Notes under the pieces: generated by a model
The model's input: the letters and a program-made list of their open reading frames with translations, nothing else
Told to the model about the DNA's origin: nothing
Databases searched by the model: none
Origin: Acidobacteriota bacterium
GTDB taxonomy: Bacteria; Acidobacteriota; Terriglobia; Terriglobales; Acidobacteriaceae
DNA length: 64,000 bases
Assembly: GCA_021781795.1 (NCBI GenBank)
Contig: JAJXWA010000001.1
Span: forward strand, 372,001 to 436,000
Direction: 5' to 3'
Translations under genes and position numbers: made by a program
Shown here: piece after piece, positions 16,493 to 24,052 of the stretch
How positions within the stretch are numbered: the stretch's first letter is position 1
Layout: each line of letters starts with the position of its first letter

Positions 16493-19105
16493 TTAGTTTG
16501 CAGCCTCGATCGAGGGTGCGCTGGGATCGTGCTTAAAGGCGTCGGTCAGCGAAACAACTTGCATCTTCGCCTTCAGCGCATCCAACGTCGCGTTGGAATT
16601 GACGATAATGTCCGTGGATTCTCCTGGAAGCAGATCGAAGTAGTTGTCCGAAACGGTTGCGTCGAGGTTGCCAAACGACAGGTAGACATCGCGCGCCAGC
16701 ACGGGCGAGTTGACACGCACTGTGTAGCTTCCCTTCTCTGCCGAGACTGCGACTGAGAGGTTGGCTGGCTTGAGATGCACCTCCTTGATGGGCGCGAGGT
16801 AAGCGATGTTGCGCGAAAGCAGATTACCGCCTGCGCTCAGCTCCGCCACAATGAAGACGCGCGAAGTATCCGCAGCGCCTGCAGCAGTCAGCTTTTCCAG
16901 TGGCCAGTCCAGATAAACCTTGCTGGCGAGGGGATTGACGGTTACTTCATGCTTGTCTTCAAGAAGCACTTTGCCGTCAAAATCCATCAAGCGGACTTTC
17001 AGTGTTGCGGGCAGCGCCGTGGTTTTATCTGACACGACATAGATGCGCATGGAGCCGCCTTCTTCGTGCGGCGAGACAAGGACCGGCGCGTAGAAGCGGC
17101 GCGCATAATACTGCAGCGCCTTCCAGCGTCCGTCATAGTCGATGCTGGACCACGAGGCGACAGGCCAGCAATCGTTCAGCTGCCAGAAGAGCGAGCCCAT
17201 CGTCTCCGGCCGGCTGCGGCGGAAATACTCCGCGCCAATCTTGATGCCCTCAGCCTGCAGCACCTGGCTGACGTAGAGAAAGCTCGGGAAATCCTTAGGT
17301 TCGGGATAATCACGGAGAAGATAGTCGTGAATGATCGAGTTACCTTCATTGTTCTTCTGATGCGCAAGCATGACGGGCGTGAAGATACTGGTACGATCCT
17401 CGGGCAGCGTGAAGGTCTCGATGGTGCGCATCTCAGGGAAAGACTGGAAGCCGTATTCCGTGACGAAGCGCGGGTGATGCGCCTCGTAGGTGGAGAATGG
17501 GACGCGGCCGTGCCAGACATCCCAGATGTGCTCATCGCCGCTGTGGAAGTGCTCATTGACTTCTTCGTAGTCTGCGCTGGGCGAACTGGGCCAGTACGGG
17601 ATCTCGGGTTCAAGCCGCGCCACAACACGCGGAAGAATCCCGCTGAATTCCGTGAGGTAGTCCTGCCACATCTGATAGCGCACGTCGGGCGATAACGAAG
17701 GGCGCGGCGCCCAGCCCATAGCTACTTCGGTTTCGTTATTGCCGCACCAGAGCACGATGCTGGGATGGTTACGCAGGCGACGCACCTGGTCTTCGGCTTC
17801 GGCTTCAATGTTCTGCTTGAAGGCGTAAGTGCCGGGCTGCCAGTTGTTGCCAAACATGAAGTCCTGCCAGACCATGATGCCGAGTTCGTCGCAAATGGAG
17901 TAGAACTCATCAGTCTCGTAGTAACCGCCTCCCCAGTGGCGAATCATATTCATGTTGGCATCGCGCGCCGACTGGAGGATACGGCGGTAGTCCGCTGTGG
18001 TGACGCGATTGGGGAAACTGTCGAAGGGGATGACATCCGCGCCCTTGGCGAAGACAGGAATGCCATTGACGATGAATTCAAAGGACCGGCCCCACTGATC
18101 AAGCTGGCGGCGCAGAACGATCGAGCGAAGTCCGGTCCTGACGCTGTGCGAATCCGCGATGATGCCGCCCGACTTAATCTGAGCGGTGAACTGATACAGC
18201 GGCTGATCGCCATAACCGGCGGGATACCAGAGATGCGGCTGCGCGATCTCAATCGGAAAATCAAAGATATTCTGGCCCGGGTGAAGGACGACGGAACGTG
18301 AAATCGATGCAGGCTTGCCGCTGTTGCCGTAGAGCAGAGTGATCTCCGCAGGCCCGTCTGATGAGGATTCCACTGCAACCTCTGCGTCGGCATGCGCCAC
18401 TGCGCTGCTTACGTCGCGCTGGTGAATCGCGAGGTCATCGATGCGTGCTGCGTCCCACGCTTCGATGTGAACGGGATGCCAGATGCCGCTGGTGACAAAG
18501 CGCGGGCCCCAGTCCCAACCGTATTCATAGGCGGCCTTGCGAATGTACGTGCGCGATTCAACCTTGGTGCGGGACTGCCAGGGGTCCGTTGCGGCGACTG
18601 CTTCCGCGGCTTTGATGGGCGAGGGGAAGACTACGCGAATCACATTAGAACCGATATGCAGATGCGATTTGATGGGCGCGCGCCAGATGCGAAACATGTT
18701 ATCCGCGCTCAGCACCTGCGCACCGTTGACGAAGACCTGCGCGGCGGCATCCAATCCGTCGAAGACGAGGTCAATATTCGTGCGGTTCATCAGCGCAGAG
18801 GTTACTTCCACCGAGTCTCTATACTCCCAGCTCTCCTGTTCGATCCATTGCAGGCGCGACTCGTTTTCGCGATAAAAGGGATCGGGAATCTTCTTGTTGG
18901 CGATGAGGTCAAGATGCACATCGCCCGGGACGGTTGCAGGCAGCCACCCAGAATTGGCATCCTGCGGTGCTTGCTGGACCTGGCGGAACTCCCATCCGCG
19001 ATTCAAATCGAGAGTCGTATTTGGGGTTTGTCCTACCGCTGCAGCCGAGCCGAGAGCGAAAAAGACGCAGCCGGCCAACTCCGGCAGCATGGAAAGTCTG
19101 CGCAT
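16493..19105 (-). CDS. Secreted beta-mannosidase, glycoside hydrolase family 2
   Basis: Releases terminal beta-mannosyl residues from mannan or glycan fragments. Start at 19105 is preceded by AAGGAG and gives a signal peptide (FFALGSAAAVGQ), suggesting periplasmic or outer location. The 870-aa protein has the GH2 N-terminal sugar-binding domain (LDLNRGWEFRQV...), Ig-like domain, and the TIM barrel with acid/base Glu458 in LWCGNNETE and nucleophile Glu550 in FVTEYGFQS. RHWGGGYYE and the WQLNDCWP segment are typical of beta-mannosidases and not beta-galactosidases. A beta-sandwich domain completes the C-terminus. It is the last gene of a minus-strand series beginning at the RiPP precursor. Confidence 0.9.
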   Translation of the reverse strand: MRRLSMLPELAGCVFFALGSAAAVGQTPNTTLDLNRGWEFRQVQQAPQDANSGWLPATVPGDVHLDLIANKKIPDPFYRENESRLQWIEQESWEYRDSVEVTSALMNRTNIDLVFDGLDAAAQVFVNGAQVLSADNMFRIWRAPIKSHLHIGSNVIRVVFPSPIKAAEAVAATDPWQSRTKVESRTYIRKAAYEYGWDWGPRFVTSGIWHPVHIEAWDAARIDDLAIHQRDVSSAVAHADAEVAVESSSDGPAEITLLYGNSGKPASISRSVVLHPGQNIFDFPIEIAQPHLWYPAGYGDQPLYQFTAQIKSGGIIADSHSVRTGLRSIVLRRQLDQWGRSFEFIVNGIPVFAKGADVIPFDSFPNRVTTADYRRILQSARDANMNMIRHWGGGYYETDEFYSICDELGIMVWQDFMFGNNWQPGTYAFKQNIEAEAEDQVRRLRNHPSIVLWCGNNETEVAMGWAPRPSLSPDVRYQMWQDYLTEFSGILPRVVARLEPEIPYWPSSPSADYEEVNEHFHSGDEHIWDVWHGRVPFSTYEAHHPRFVTEYGFQSFPEMRTIETFTLPEDRTSIFTPVMLAHQKNNEGNSIIHDYLLRDYPEPKDFPSFLYVSQVLQAEGIKIGAEYFRRSRPETMGSLFWQLNDCWPVASWSSIDYDGRWKALQYYARRFYAPVLVSPHEEGGSMRIYVVSDKTTALPATLKVRLMDFDGKVLLEDKHEVTVNPLASKVYLDWPLEKLTAAGAADTSRVFIVAELSAGGNLLSRNIAYLAPIKEVHLKPANLSVAVSAEKGSYTVRVNSPVLARDVYLSFGNLDATVSDNYFDLLPGESTDIIVNSNATLDALKAKMQVVSLTDAFKHDPSAPSIEAAN

Positions 19106-19197
19106 TGCAACTCCTTGAATTGAATCGTCGATCCTCGACCGAGAACCGCCCTTGAACATGCCGCCGATAAGGTTATCATGGGCGTTCGGCTGCAATC

Positions 19198-20310
19198 CTA
19201 ATGCGCCAGGGCAAGAGCGTCCTCATAAAATGCTTCCCACTCCGTGACACGCGTCTCCATGTCGAAGCCAGCGAGAATACGCTGACGCGCTGCGCGACCA
19301 CGTGCATCGCGCTCTGCAGCTGCAAGCTGCATGACAGCAAGCATGGCTTGCGCCAGAGCTTCAGGATTGCGCGATGGAACAATCGTTCCCGCATCGCGGA
19401 CCAGCTCCCGCACGCCGCCGACATCCGTACAGACGACCGGTTTTTCGGCAGCCATCGCTTCGCCAACGACGAGCGGCATGCCTTCCCATGCGGAGCTAAG
19501 AACGAAGGCATCCGCTGCGCAGAAGATGGCGGGCATTTCGCGTTGCAGTCCCATGCGGCGAACGCGCTGGATGGTCCCGTGCGGCGCGGTCATCACCGCA
19601 CTTTGCAACTTCTCTCTGTCCCGCGTGGCCTGGTCCCCAACAATCCAGAGTTGCGTATTGGGTTGCGAGGGCCAGACGTGGGAAAAGGCGCGAACGAGAT
19701 TCGGAAAATCCTTTGCTGCGGTGGTGCGTCCGGTTGCGAGCCAGATGAAATCTTCTCCGGCGGATAGCTCCGCACGCTTCTGTGCCCCAGATGTGGCATT
19801 CGAATCAAATTCGCTGGTGTCGATTGCATTGGGGATCGCGGTGCATTTCCTTTGGGGCACCGCATGGAGGCGAATGTATCGCTCTGCCGCGGCATGACTG
19901 ACTGCCGTAGTACGAAGACTGAGCGGGTCGGTGAGGCGATAGGCGAACATGCGCAGCCAGTCGCCTTCATAGACGTTGTGGATGGTGGAGATTACGCGAG
20001 GCGCTGAGCCGGACAAATGCAGCAGTCGGGCGACGATATTGGCGTGGAAGGTGTGACTGTGAAGAATGTCCGGCGCGAATGTGCGTAGTGCTCTCCGCGC
20101 GCGCATCATTCCACGCAAGGCGGCGGCAGGAGTCTTCCGGATGTGGAGATGCTCGACCGGCAGGATCGTCGGCCACTGCTGCGTCTGCGGAGGCAGAAGG
20201 ACAAGGATGAGGACGCTATGACCGCGCCGTGCCATGCGTTCGGCGATGTCGATGACCTGCTTCTCTGCTCCGCCTATGCCGAGTGAGGTGAGCAGGTAGG
20301 CGATGCGCAT
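19198..20310 (-). CDS. Glycosyltransferase family 4 protein
   Basis: 370-aa GT-B fold glycosyltransferase starting at 20310 (MRIAYLLTSLGIGGAEKQV) behind AAGGA. The N-terminal GGAEKQ donor loop, a mid ATGRTTAAKDFPNLVRAF segment, and the C-terminal SSAWEGMPLVVGEAMAAEKPVVCTDVGGVRELV with the E-x7-E motif are typical of GT4. It would transfer a nucleotide-activated sugar to a lipid, glycan or capsule precursor at the cytoplasmic face; the acceptor cannot be deduced. It follows the DoxX gene by 51 nt on the same strand, but nothing in its sequence ties it to the RiPP genes upstream. Confidence 0.88.
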   Translation of the reverse strand: MRIAYLLTSLGIGGAEKQVIDIAERMARRGHSVLILVLLPPQTQQWPTILPVEHLHIRKTPAAALRGMMRARRALRTFAPDILHSHTFHANIVARLLHLSGSAPRVISTIHNVYEGDWLRMFAYRLTDPLSLRTTAVSHAAAERYIRLHAVPQRKCTAIPNAIDTSEFDSNATSGAQKRAELSAGEDFIWLATGRTTAAKDFPNLVRAFSHVWPSQPNTQLWIVGDQATRDREKLQSAVMTAPHGTIQRVRRMGLQREMPAIFCAADAFVLSSAWEGMPLVVGEAMAAEKPVVCTDVGGVRELVRDAGTIVPSRNPEALAQAMLAVMQLAAAERDARGRAARQRILAGFDMETRVTEWEAFYEDALALAH

Positions 20311-20361
20311 TTGATCCTTGCTCCAGAGAGAATGCTTGTGGAACAAGGATAGCGCGGCGGG

Positions 20362-20832
20362 TCATATTTCGTTGTCAATGCAGCAGCGGCGGCGGATCAG
20401 CGTGTCGATTGCGACTGTTCCGGCCCCAAGCCCGAGAATCAGCAGTGCAGCGAACCAGTAGTTGTAGGCGTCCGCGGCCTGGAATTTGTCCGGGTTCGAG
20501 AGGACGCCGAGGAAGGCATCGCGCTCGGCTGTCCAGAAGGCGACGGTCATATTCACGAAGAGGATCAGAGAAATGAGGCGGGAGGCGATGCCGGCCGCGA
20601 AGAAGATGCCGCCCACGAATTCAACCAGGGCGACGACGAGAGCCGTGAAGTGGGGCGCAGGCAGATTGAGCGTGCCAAAGTAGTCTGCGACACGGGCGAG
20701 ATGGTGGAGCTTGCCCCAGCCGTCCTGCGCGAACTGCCAGCCCCAGTAGAGACGAACGGCAAGCAAGAGCGGGCTTCGAAGGTGATTCAACCATCCGGCG
20801 GCGCGCTGGTAGAGACGGAGGACGAATTGCAT
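20362..20832 (-). CDS. DoxX-family membrane protein, BufD-like
   Basis: 156-aa protein with four predicted membrane helices and the DoxX-family features LRLYWGWQFAQDGWGKL near residue 30 and ALVEFVGGIFFAAGIASR near 68-85. DoxX proteins are the usual fourth gene of bufferin/Hvf-type operons, where they follow the DUF692 and DUF2063 genes, and this is the order here. Its role there is unclear; a quinone- or redox-linked function at the inner membrane has been proposed for DoxX proteins. It starts 70 nt downstream of the bufC-like gene. Confidence 0.85.
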   Translation of the reverse strand: MQFVLRLYQRAAGWLNHLRSPLLLAVRLYWGWQFAQDGWGKLHHLARVADYFGTLNLPAPHFTALVVALVEFVGGIFFAAGIASRLISLILFVNMTVAFWTAERDAFLGVLSNPDKFQAADAYNYWFAALLILGLGAGTVAIDTLIRRRCCIDNEI

Positions 20833-20902
20833 GGCAGAGGATTCCTTTCGAGCAGACAGAGATCAGGCACCATCGCAAAATATGAACAGTGACCGCAATG
20901 GT

Positions 20903-21826
20903 CTAATGCGTGGGTGAGTCTGGATAGAGCGATTCGAGCGGGGGCGCGCAAATCCAGCCGAGCTCAGCCCAGCGGGCGAACCATTCCTGAACAAATGCGG
21001 CGCGGCGCGTGACTGGAATGCGGGAGCCGACGAATCCGGTTTCAAGCGCGTCGACAAGGGACAGTCCCTGGCGGATGGCGCTGAGTGTGAGGAACTCTTC
21101 GCGACGGAGGCGCAGGTAGAAGACGGAATTGTCTGCACGATGAGCGGCGACCCAGGTGGGGCGGCGACGCAATTTGGGCAGACGTGCTTTGGGCAACTCC
21201 ACTTCCTCCTGCTGCACGCCGGCCTCGCTGGTCTGGCGCTTTTCCTGTTTGTGGAGATTGAGGGCGAGATCATCGGCTGCATAGTGTAGCGCAAGCAACT
21301 GCACATGGGGTTGAAGGGCGAGGCGCGAGGCAGCGTCAAGTGTGGCGATCTGCTCGACGGTAAGCGGTGGGTAGTCTGCATTGTCGAAGGCCTCGACAAA
21401 CGCCCACTCGATACGCGCGACATCGACCGCGAGGGCGTGGCGGCGGCCTGCGCATTGTGGGTTGGCGAGGAGCCAATCCGCGAGGCGCACTCCCAGGTTC
21501 CGGAGCGTAAAGCTGCGACTCGGGTGCGAGGAAAGATAGGCGACTGAAAGACGATGAAAGGCACGCGAGCCCAGAATCCTGCGCAACGCTACGAAGTCTT
21601 CTGCAAGCGAATCCAGAACGCGATACCAGTATTGGCGGTTGTAGATCTCGAGACGTTCAAAAGCGGTGAGCCGGCTGTTGGGCGCAATGAAGGATTCGGC
21701 AACTTCGCGCATGGGGCGGCCCTCTGCAGCGACGGTCTGCATAGCGTCGTCTGCTGTGAGCGGTTGCATCACGGCGGCCGCCATGGCCCGTTGAATCTCA
21801 GCAAGTGTGGCAGGTTGCGTCGTCAT
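20903..21826 (-). CDS. DUF2063 protein, HvfC/BufC-like partner of the MNIO maturase
   Basis: 307-aa protein whose N-terminal ~100 residues match the HvfC/BufC (DUF2063, formerly 'putative DNA-binding') domain: LAEIQRAMAAAV, then SRLTAFERLEIYNRQYWYRV and LRRILGSRAFHRLSVAYL, followed by LRNLGVRLADWL. In RiPP systems this protein pairs with the DUF692 enzyme and helps recognise the precursor leader. Its ATG at 21826 overlaps the maturase stop by 4 nt, which supports equimolar expression. The C-terminal half (with a charged linker around residues 190-215) is less conserved. No catalytic motif is seen, consistent with a binding role. Confidence 0.87.
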   Translation of the reverse strand: MTTQPATLAEIQRAMAAAVMQPLTADDAMQTVAAEGRPMREVAESFIAPNSRLTAFERLEIYNRQYWYRVLDSLAEDFVALRRILGSRAFHRLSVAYLSSHPSRSFTLRNLGVRLADWLLANPQCAGRRHALAVDVARIEWAFVEAFDNADYPPLTVEQIATLDAASRLALQPHVQLLALHYAADDLALNLHKQEKRQTSEAGVQQEEVELPKARLPKLRRRPTWVAAHRADNSVFYLRLRREEFLTLSAIRQGLSLVDALETGFVGSRIPVTRRAAFVQEWFARWAELGWICAPPLESLYPDSPTH

Positions 21827-22683
21827 TGCGTCACCTCCGCGGCCTGCGCAGCATGGGCTTGAAGGTAGCGTGCGGCCTTTTTCGCTTCGTTGTGCACCTC
21901 ATCGAAGGATGGGATGTGGTCGTCCCATTCGAGGAGGGTCGGCGTAGGCCCGCAGCGGTCGATCGCGCGTGCGTAAAGCTGCCAGACAGGATCGATGACA
22001 GGGTGGTCGTGCGTATCGAGGATGTACTTCTCGTAGCGCGAGTGGCCGGCGATGTGGATCTGCGCAACGCGATGCGCGGGGACAGCGTTGACGTACTCCA
22101 TCGGGTCGAACTCGTGGTTCACGGAGGAGACATAGATGTTGTTCACATCGAGGAGGATTCCGCAGTCGGCGCGCTCGACGACCTCTGTGAGAAACTCCCA
22201 CTCGGTCATTTCCGATGCCGTGAAGGCCGCATAGCTACTGACGTTTTCGACGGCGATAGGAATCTCGAGGAAGTCCTGTACCATCCGCACACGCTCTGCG
22301 GTGCGCTCGACGGCTTCCCATGTGTATGGCAACGGAAGCAAATCGTGCGTGTACGTTCCGTCGACCGATCCCCAGCAGAGATGATCGGTGAGCCACGGGG
22401 TTCCGGTGCGGCGGACGAGTGTTTTTAGCCGGCGCAGATGTTCGGGATCCGGCGCCGTGACGGAGCCGAAGTACATGGAGACGCCGTGTTGCACGACGCG
22501 GTAACGCTCGAGAATCTGATCGAGGACGGCGAGCGGACGGCCACCATCGACCATGAAGTTTTCGCTGATGATCTCAAACCAGTCGACCACGGGCTTGCGC
22601 GAAAAGATGTGCGCGTAATGCGGAATCCGGAGGCCGATTCCGATGCCGTGGGTTGAATAGGCGTTGAAGCGATTGCCGGACAT
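21823..22683 (-). CDS. DUF692 multinuclear non-heme iron oxidative enzyme (MNIO), BufB/HvfB-like RiPP maturase
   Basis: 286-aa TIM-barrel enzyme of the DUF692 family. It opens with GIGIGLRIPHYAHIF, followed by DWFEIISENFM (Glu ligand), QHGVSMYFGS (His ligand), WLTDHLCWGS, AVENVSSY, GILLDVNNIYVSS, VAQIHIAGHS and TLLEWDDHIP. These His, Asp and Glu residues are the expected iron ligands of MNIO enzymes, which oxidise Cys or other side chains in precursor peptides, for example to thiooxazole or oxazolone/thioamide groups. It lies 98 nt downstream of a Cys-repeat precursor and overlaps its DUF2063 partner by 4 nt. The chemistry performed here is inferred from the family. Confidence 0.92.
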   Translation of the reverse strand: MSGNRFNAYSTHGIGIGLRIPHYAHIFSRKPVVDWFEIISENFMVDGGRPLAVLDQILERYRVVQHGVSMYFGSVTAPDPEHLRRLKTLVRRTGTPWLTDHLCWGSVDGTYTHDLLPLPYTWEAVERTAERVRMVQDFLEIPIAVENVSSYAAFTASEMTEWEFLTEVVERADCGILLDVNNIYVSSVNHEFDPMEYVNAVPAHRVAQIHIAGHSRYEKYILDTHDHPVIDPVWQLYARAIDRCGPTPTLLEWDDHIPSFDEVHNEAKKAARYLQAHAAQAAEVTQ

Positions 22684-22721
22684 GACCTGCCTTCAAGAAT
22701 GAACGATGGTGTGAGGAAGAT

Positions 22722-22774
22722 GCGGGATCGGGGATGGGAGCCTTACGCGAAGGACTCAGGGAAGCCGATCCCGC
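22722..22774 (-). promoter_or_regulatory. Inverted repeat between RiPP precursor and maturase, possible attenuator
   Basis: A perfect 10-bp inverted repeat, GCGGGATCGG (22722-22731) and CCGATCCCGC (22765-22774), in the 98-nt gap between the precursor stop and the maturase start. The 33-nt loop lacks a T-run downstream, so it may act as an RNA-stabilising or processing hairpin or a leaky terminator that keeps precursor mRNA above enzyme mRNA. This is common in RiPP operons but is unproven here. Confidence 0.5.
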
Positions 22775-22781
22775 GGTTGAA

Positions 22782-23078
22782 CTAGACGACGCTCGGCATC
22801 TTGGAGCCGTCGGTGGCGCAGCCGCCCTTGCCCTTGCAACTGTTCTTGCCCTTGCAGCCGTTGTCGCTGGACTTACAGCCGCCCTGGCCTTTGCAGTCAT
22901 TCTTGCCCTTACAGGAGTGCTTGGTGGTGTCCATGCTGGTGCGCTCGACGCCGGCCTTGAGCGCCTTGACGGATGTGCCGCTGGGCGCAGTGGTGGAGGC
23001 ATGCGCTGCCACGGTGGCGCCGCCCATCAGACCGGCGAGTGCTGCGCTGAGGAGGAAAGCATTGACTTGATTCTTCAT
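22782..23078 (-). CDS. Cys-repeat RiPP precursor with signal peptide (bufferin/HvfA-like metallophore)
   Basis: 98-aa precursor starting at 23078 (MKNQVNAFLLSAAL) with AGAGG about 10 nt upstream. Residues 1-27 are a Sec-type signal peptide (cleavage near AAHAS). A Ser/Thr-rich spacer follows. The C-terminal core has two 13-residue repeats, CKGKNDCKGQGGC (56-68) and CKGKNSCKGKGGC (75-87), giving six Cys at 56, 62, 68, 75, 81 and 87 in a Lys/Gly-rich setting. Bufferins and HvfA are exported peptides whose Cys residues are oxidised by a DUF692 enzyme and which bind copper or related metals. The adjacent DUF692, DUF2063 and DoxX genes match that organisation. The CX5CX5C double repeat differs from the bufferin core I remember, so it may be a separate subclass. 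Confidence 0.82.
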   Translation of the reverse strand: MKNQVNAFLLSAALAGLMGGATVAAHASTTAPSGTSVKALKAGVERTSMDTTKHSCKGKNDCKGQGGCKSSDNGCKGKNSCKGKGGCATDGSKMPSVV

Positions 23079-23186
23079 CGTGATGTGACCTCTTGGGATG
23101 TGGTTGGGGCGGTGTTGCCGCCGGTTATTTCTTCGCGGGATGACTAGGGTCGTGTCCCGCATTTGCCAGATACGCAAACTAGGAGT

Positions 23187-23208
23187 GGCGGCCGGCGGAA
23201 AAGGTTAC
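23187..23208 (-). promoter_or_regulatory. Possible ECF-type -35 element upstream of the RiPP precursor
   Basis: On the minus strand GTAACC lies at 23208-23203, about 125 nt before the precursor start codon. An AAC core at -35 is typical for ECF sigma factors, and an ECF sigma/anti-sigma pair is encoded less than 1 kb away. The sequence 16-17 nt further on (ACTCCTA) is not a convincing -10, so this remains a weak candidate. Confidence 0.3.
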
Positions 23209-23264
23209 GAAGAAAAATTGGTGATGTCGCATTTTTTGCAGGATTCACAATTGCAGTACTTGCA

Positions 23265-23282
23265 AGGCGCACATTTGCGCCT
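23265..23282. promoter_or_regulatory. Short palindrome in the divergent region, possible operator
   Basis: AGGCGCA (23265-23271) and TGCGCCT (23276-23282) form a perfect 7-bp inverted repeat with a 4-nt centre. It sits in the 286-bp region between the divergently transcribed RiPP precursor and membrane-protein genes, next to several TTGCA/TGCA repeats (23236-23264). It could be an operator for either gene or a small hairpin. Confidence 0.35.
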
Positions 23283-23364
23283 GAAGAATACAATCCAGAT
23301 ACGCGGCTGCGCCGTTCTCGAAGCGCGTATGCGGGCACTCCCCTGCCCTGCGCATGGAGGTTGA

Positions 23365-23862
23365 ATGGAACAGGCAAAAGGGATGCAGGCCGTCTCAATG
23401 GCGAGCCTGACGCTGGCATTATTGCAGAGCATCTGTGCTGCCGTTTTGACTCTGAACGGTATCCGCATCGTGATTGGCGTGGGTGCGCTGGCGGCGGGAA
23501 GCATTTACCTGCCCGTGCTGCGCTTTCACCAGGACGCGATTCGTATTCCAATGCTGACCCTGGCGACAGTGGGCGCGCTGGTGAATCTTGGCGTGCTGGC
23601 ATGGATCTGGCGGCTGCGGAACCAGACCTCCGCGCAGTGGAGACGTAAGGAGACGAGCCCAAGACAGAAGCGCAGCGAAGGGCTGCAGGTGGCCATGGCC
23701 GTGTTGACGCTGGTGCTGGTCGGCGTGGAGGTATGGACCCATGCGCTTCTGGTGCGCAGGGCGCAGGCGCATCACCGGGCGACGACGAATCTCAGCCTGT
23801 TGGCGCCTGAGGCGGATTCGATGTTATCTCTTCGTCCAGGCGCTGATGCAGTCGCTGGCTGA
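23365..23862 (+). CDS. Hypothetical four-helix membrane protein
   Basis: 165-aa protein starting at 23365, with GGAGG 6-8 nt upstream, which makes it a convincing gene. Four hydrophobic segments are visible (about residues 11-30, 32-52, 60-82 and 108-130) with a charged cytoplasmic-looking loop (RRKETSPRQKRSEG) between helices 3 and 4. I do not recognise the family. It is divergent from the RiPP precursor and its 3' end overlaps the convergent anti-sigma gene by 71 bp, so it is physically enclosed by the RiPP operon and its putative regulators. A role in metal or redox handling is guesswork from position. Confidence 0.7.
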   Translation: MEQAKGMQAVSMASLTLALLQSICAAVLTLNGIRIVIGVGALAAGSIYLPVLRFHQDAIRIPMLTLATVGALVNLGVLAWIWRLRNQTSAQWRRKETSPRQKRSEGLQVAMAVLTLVLVGVEVWTHALLVRRAQAHHRATTNLSLLAPEADSMLSLRPGADAVAG

Positions 23863-24052
23863 AGCCTGCCGGTAACTCAAAAACGCGGTCGTCTGCCATG
23901 AGGACGACGACATTCCGCGTTGAATCCAGCACAGCGGAACAGATTTCGCAGGTTTCCAGATGTTTGTCGATTTCCGCGCGCAGAGACGGGTCCAGATCGC
24001 CGTCGATGTAGGCGGAGATCTGGTCCCATACGTGTTTGCAATCGATCATCAT
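23792..24052 (-). CDS. Zinc-finger anti-sigma factor (ZAS type)
   Basis: 86-aa protein beginning MMIDCKHVWDQISAYIDGDL, a standard opening for zf-HC2 anti-sigma factors, with the zinc motif H31-x3-C35-x2-C38 and Cys5. No membrane helix is present, so it is a soluble anti-sigma protein of the zinc-binding kind, often sensitive to oxidants or metals that release the zinc. The ATG at 24052 overlaps the sigma-factor stop by 4 nt, so the pair is co-translated. It would hold the adjacent sigma factor inactive until signalled. Confidence 0.85.
   Translation of the reverse strand: MMIDCKHVWDQISAYIDGDLDPSLRAEIDKHLETCEICSAVLDSTRNVVVLMADDRVFELPAGFSQRLHQRLDEEITSNPPQAPTG

Noticed and set aside
23163..23648. 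Frame overlapping the four-helix membrane protein (161 codons, same strand, other frame)
   Set aside because: Its composition is Arg/Ala/Gly-rich without helices, and the competing frame has a strong Shine-Dalgarno sequence and good hydrophobic segments.
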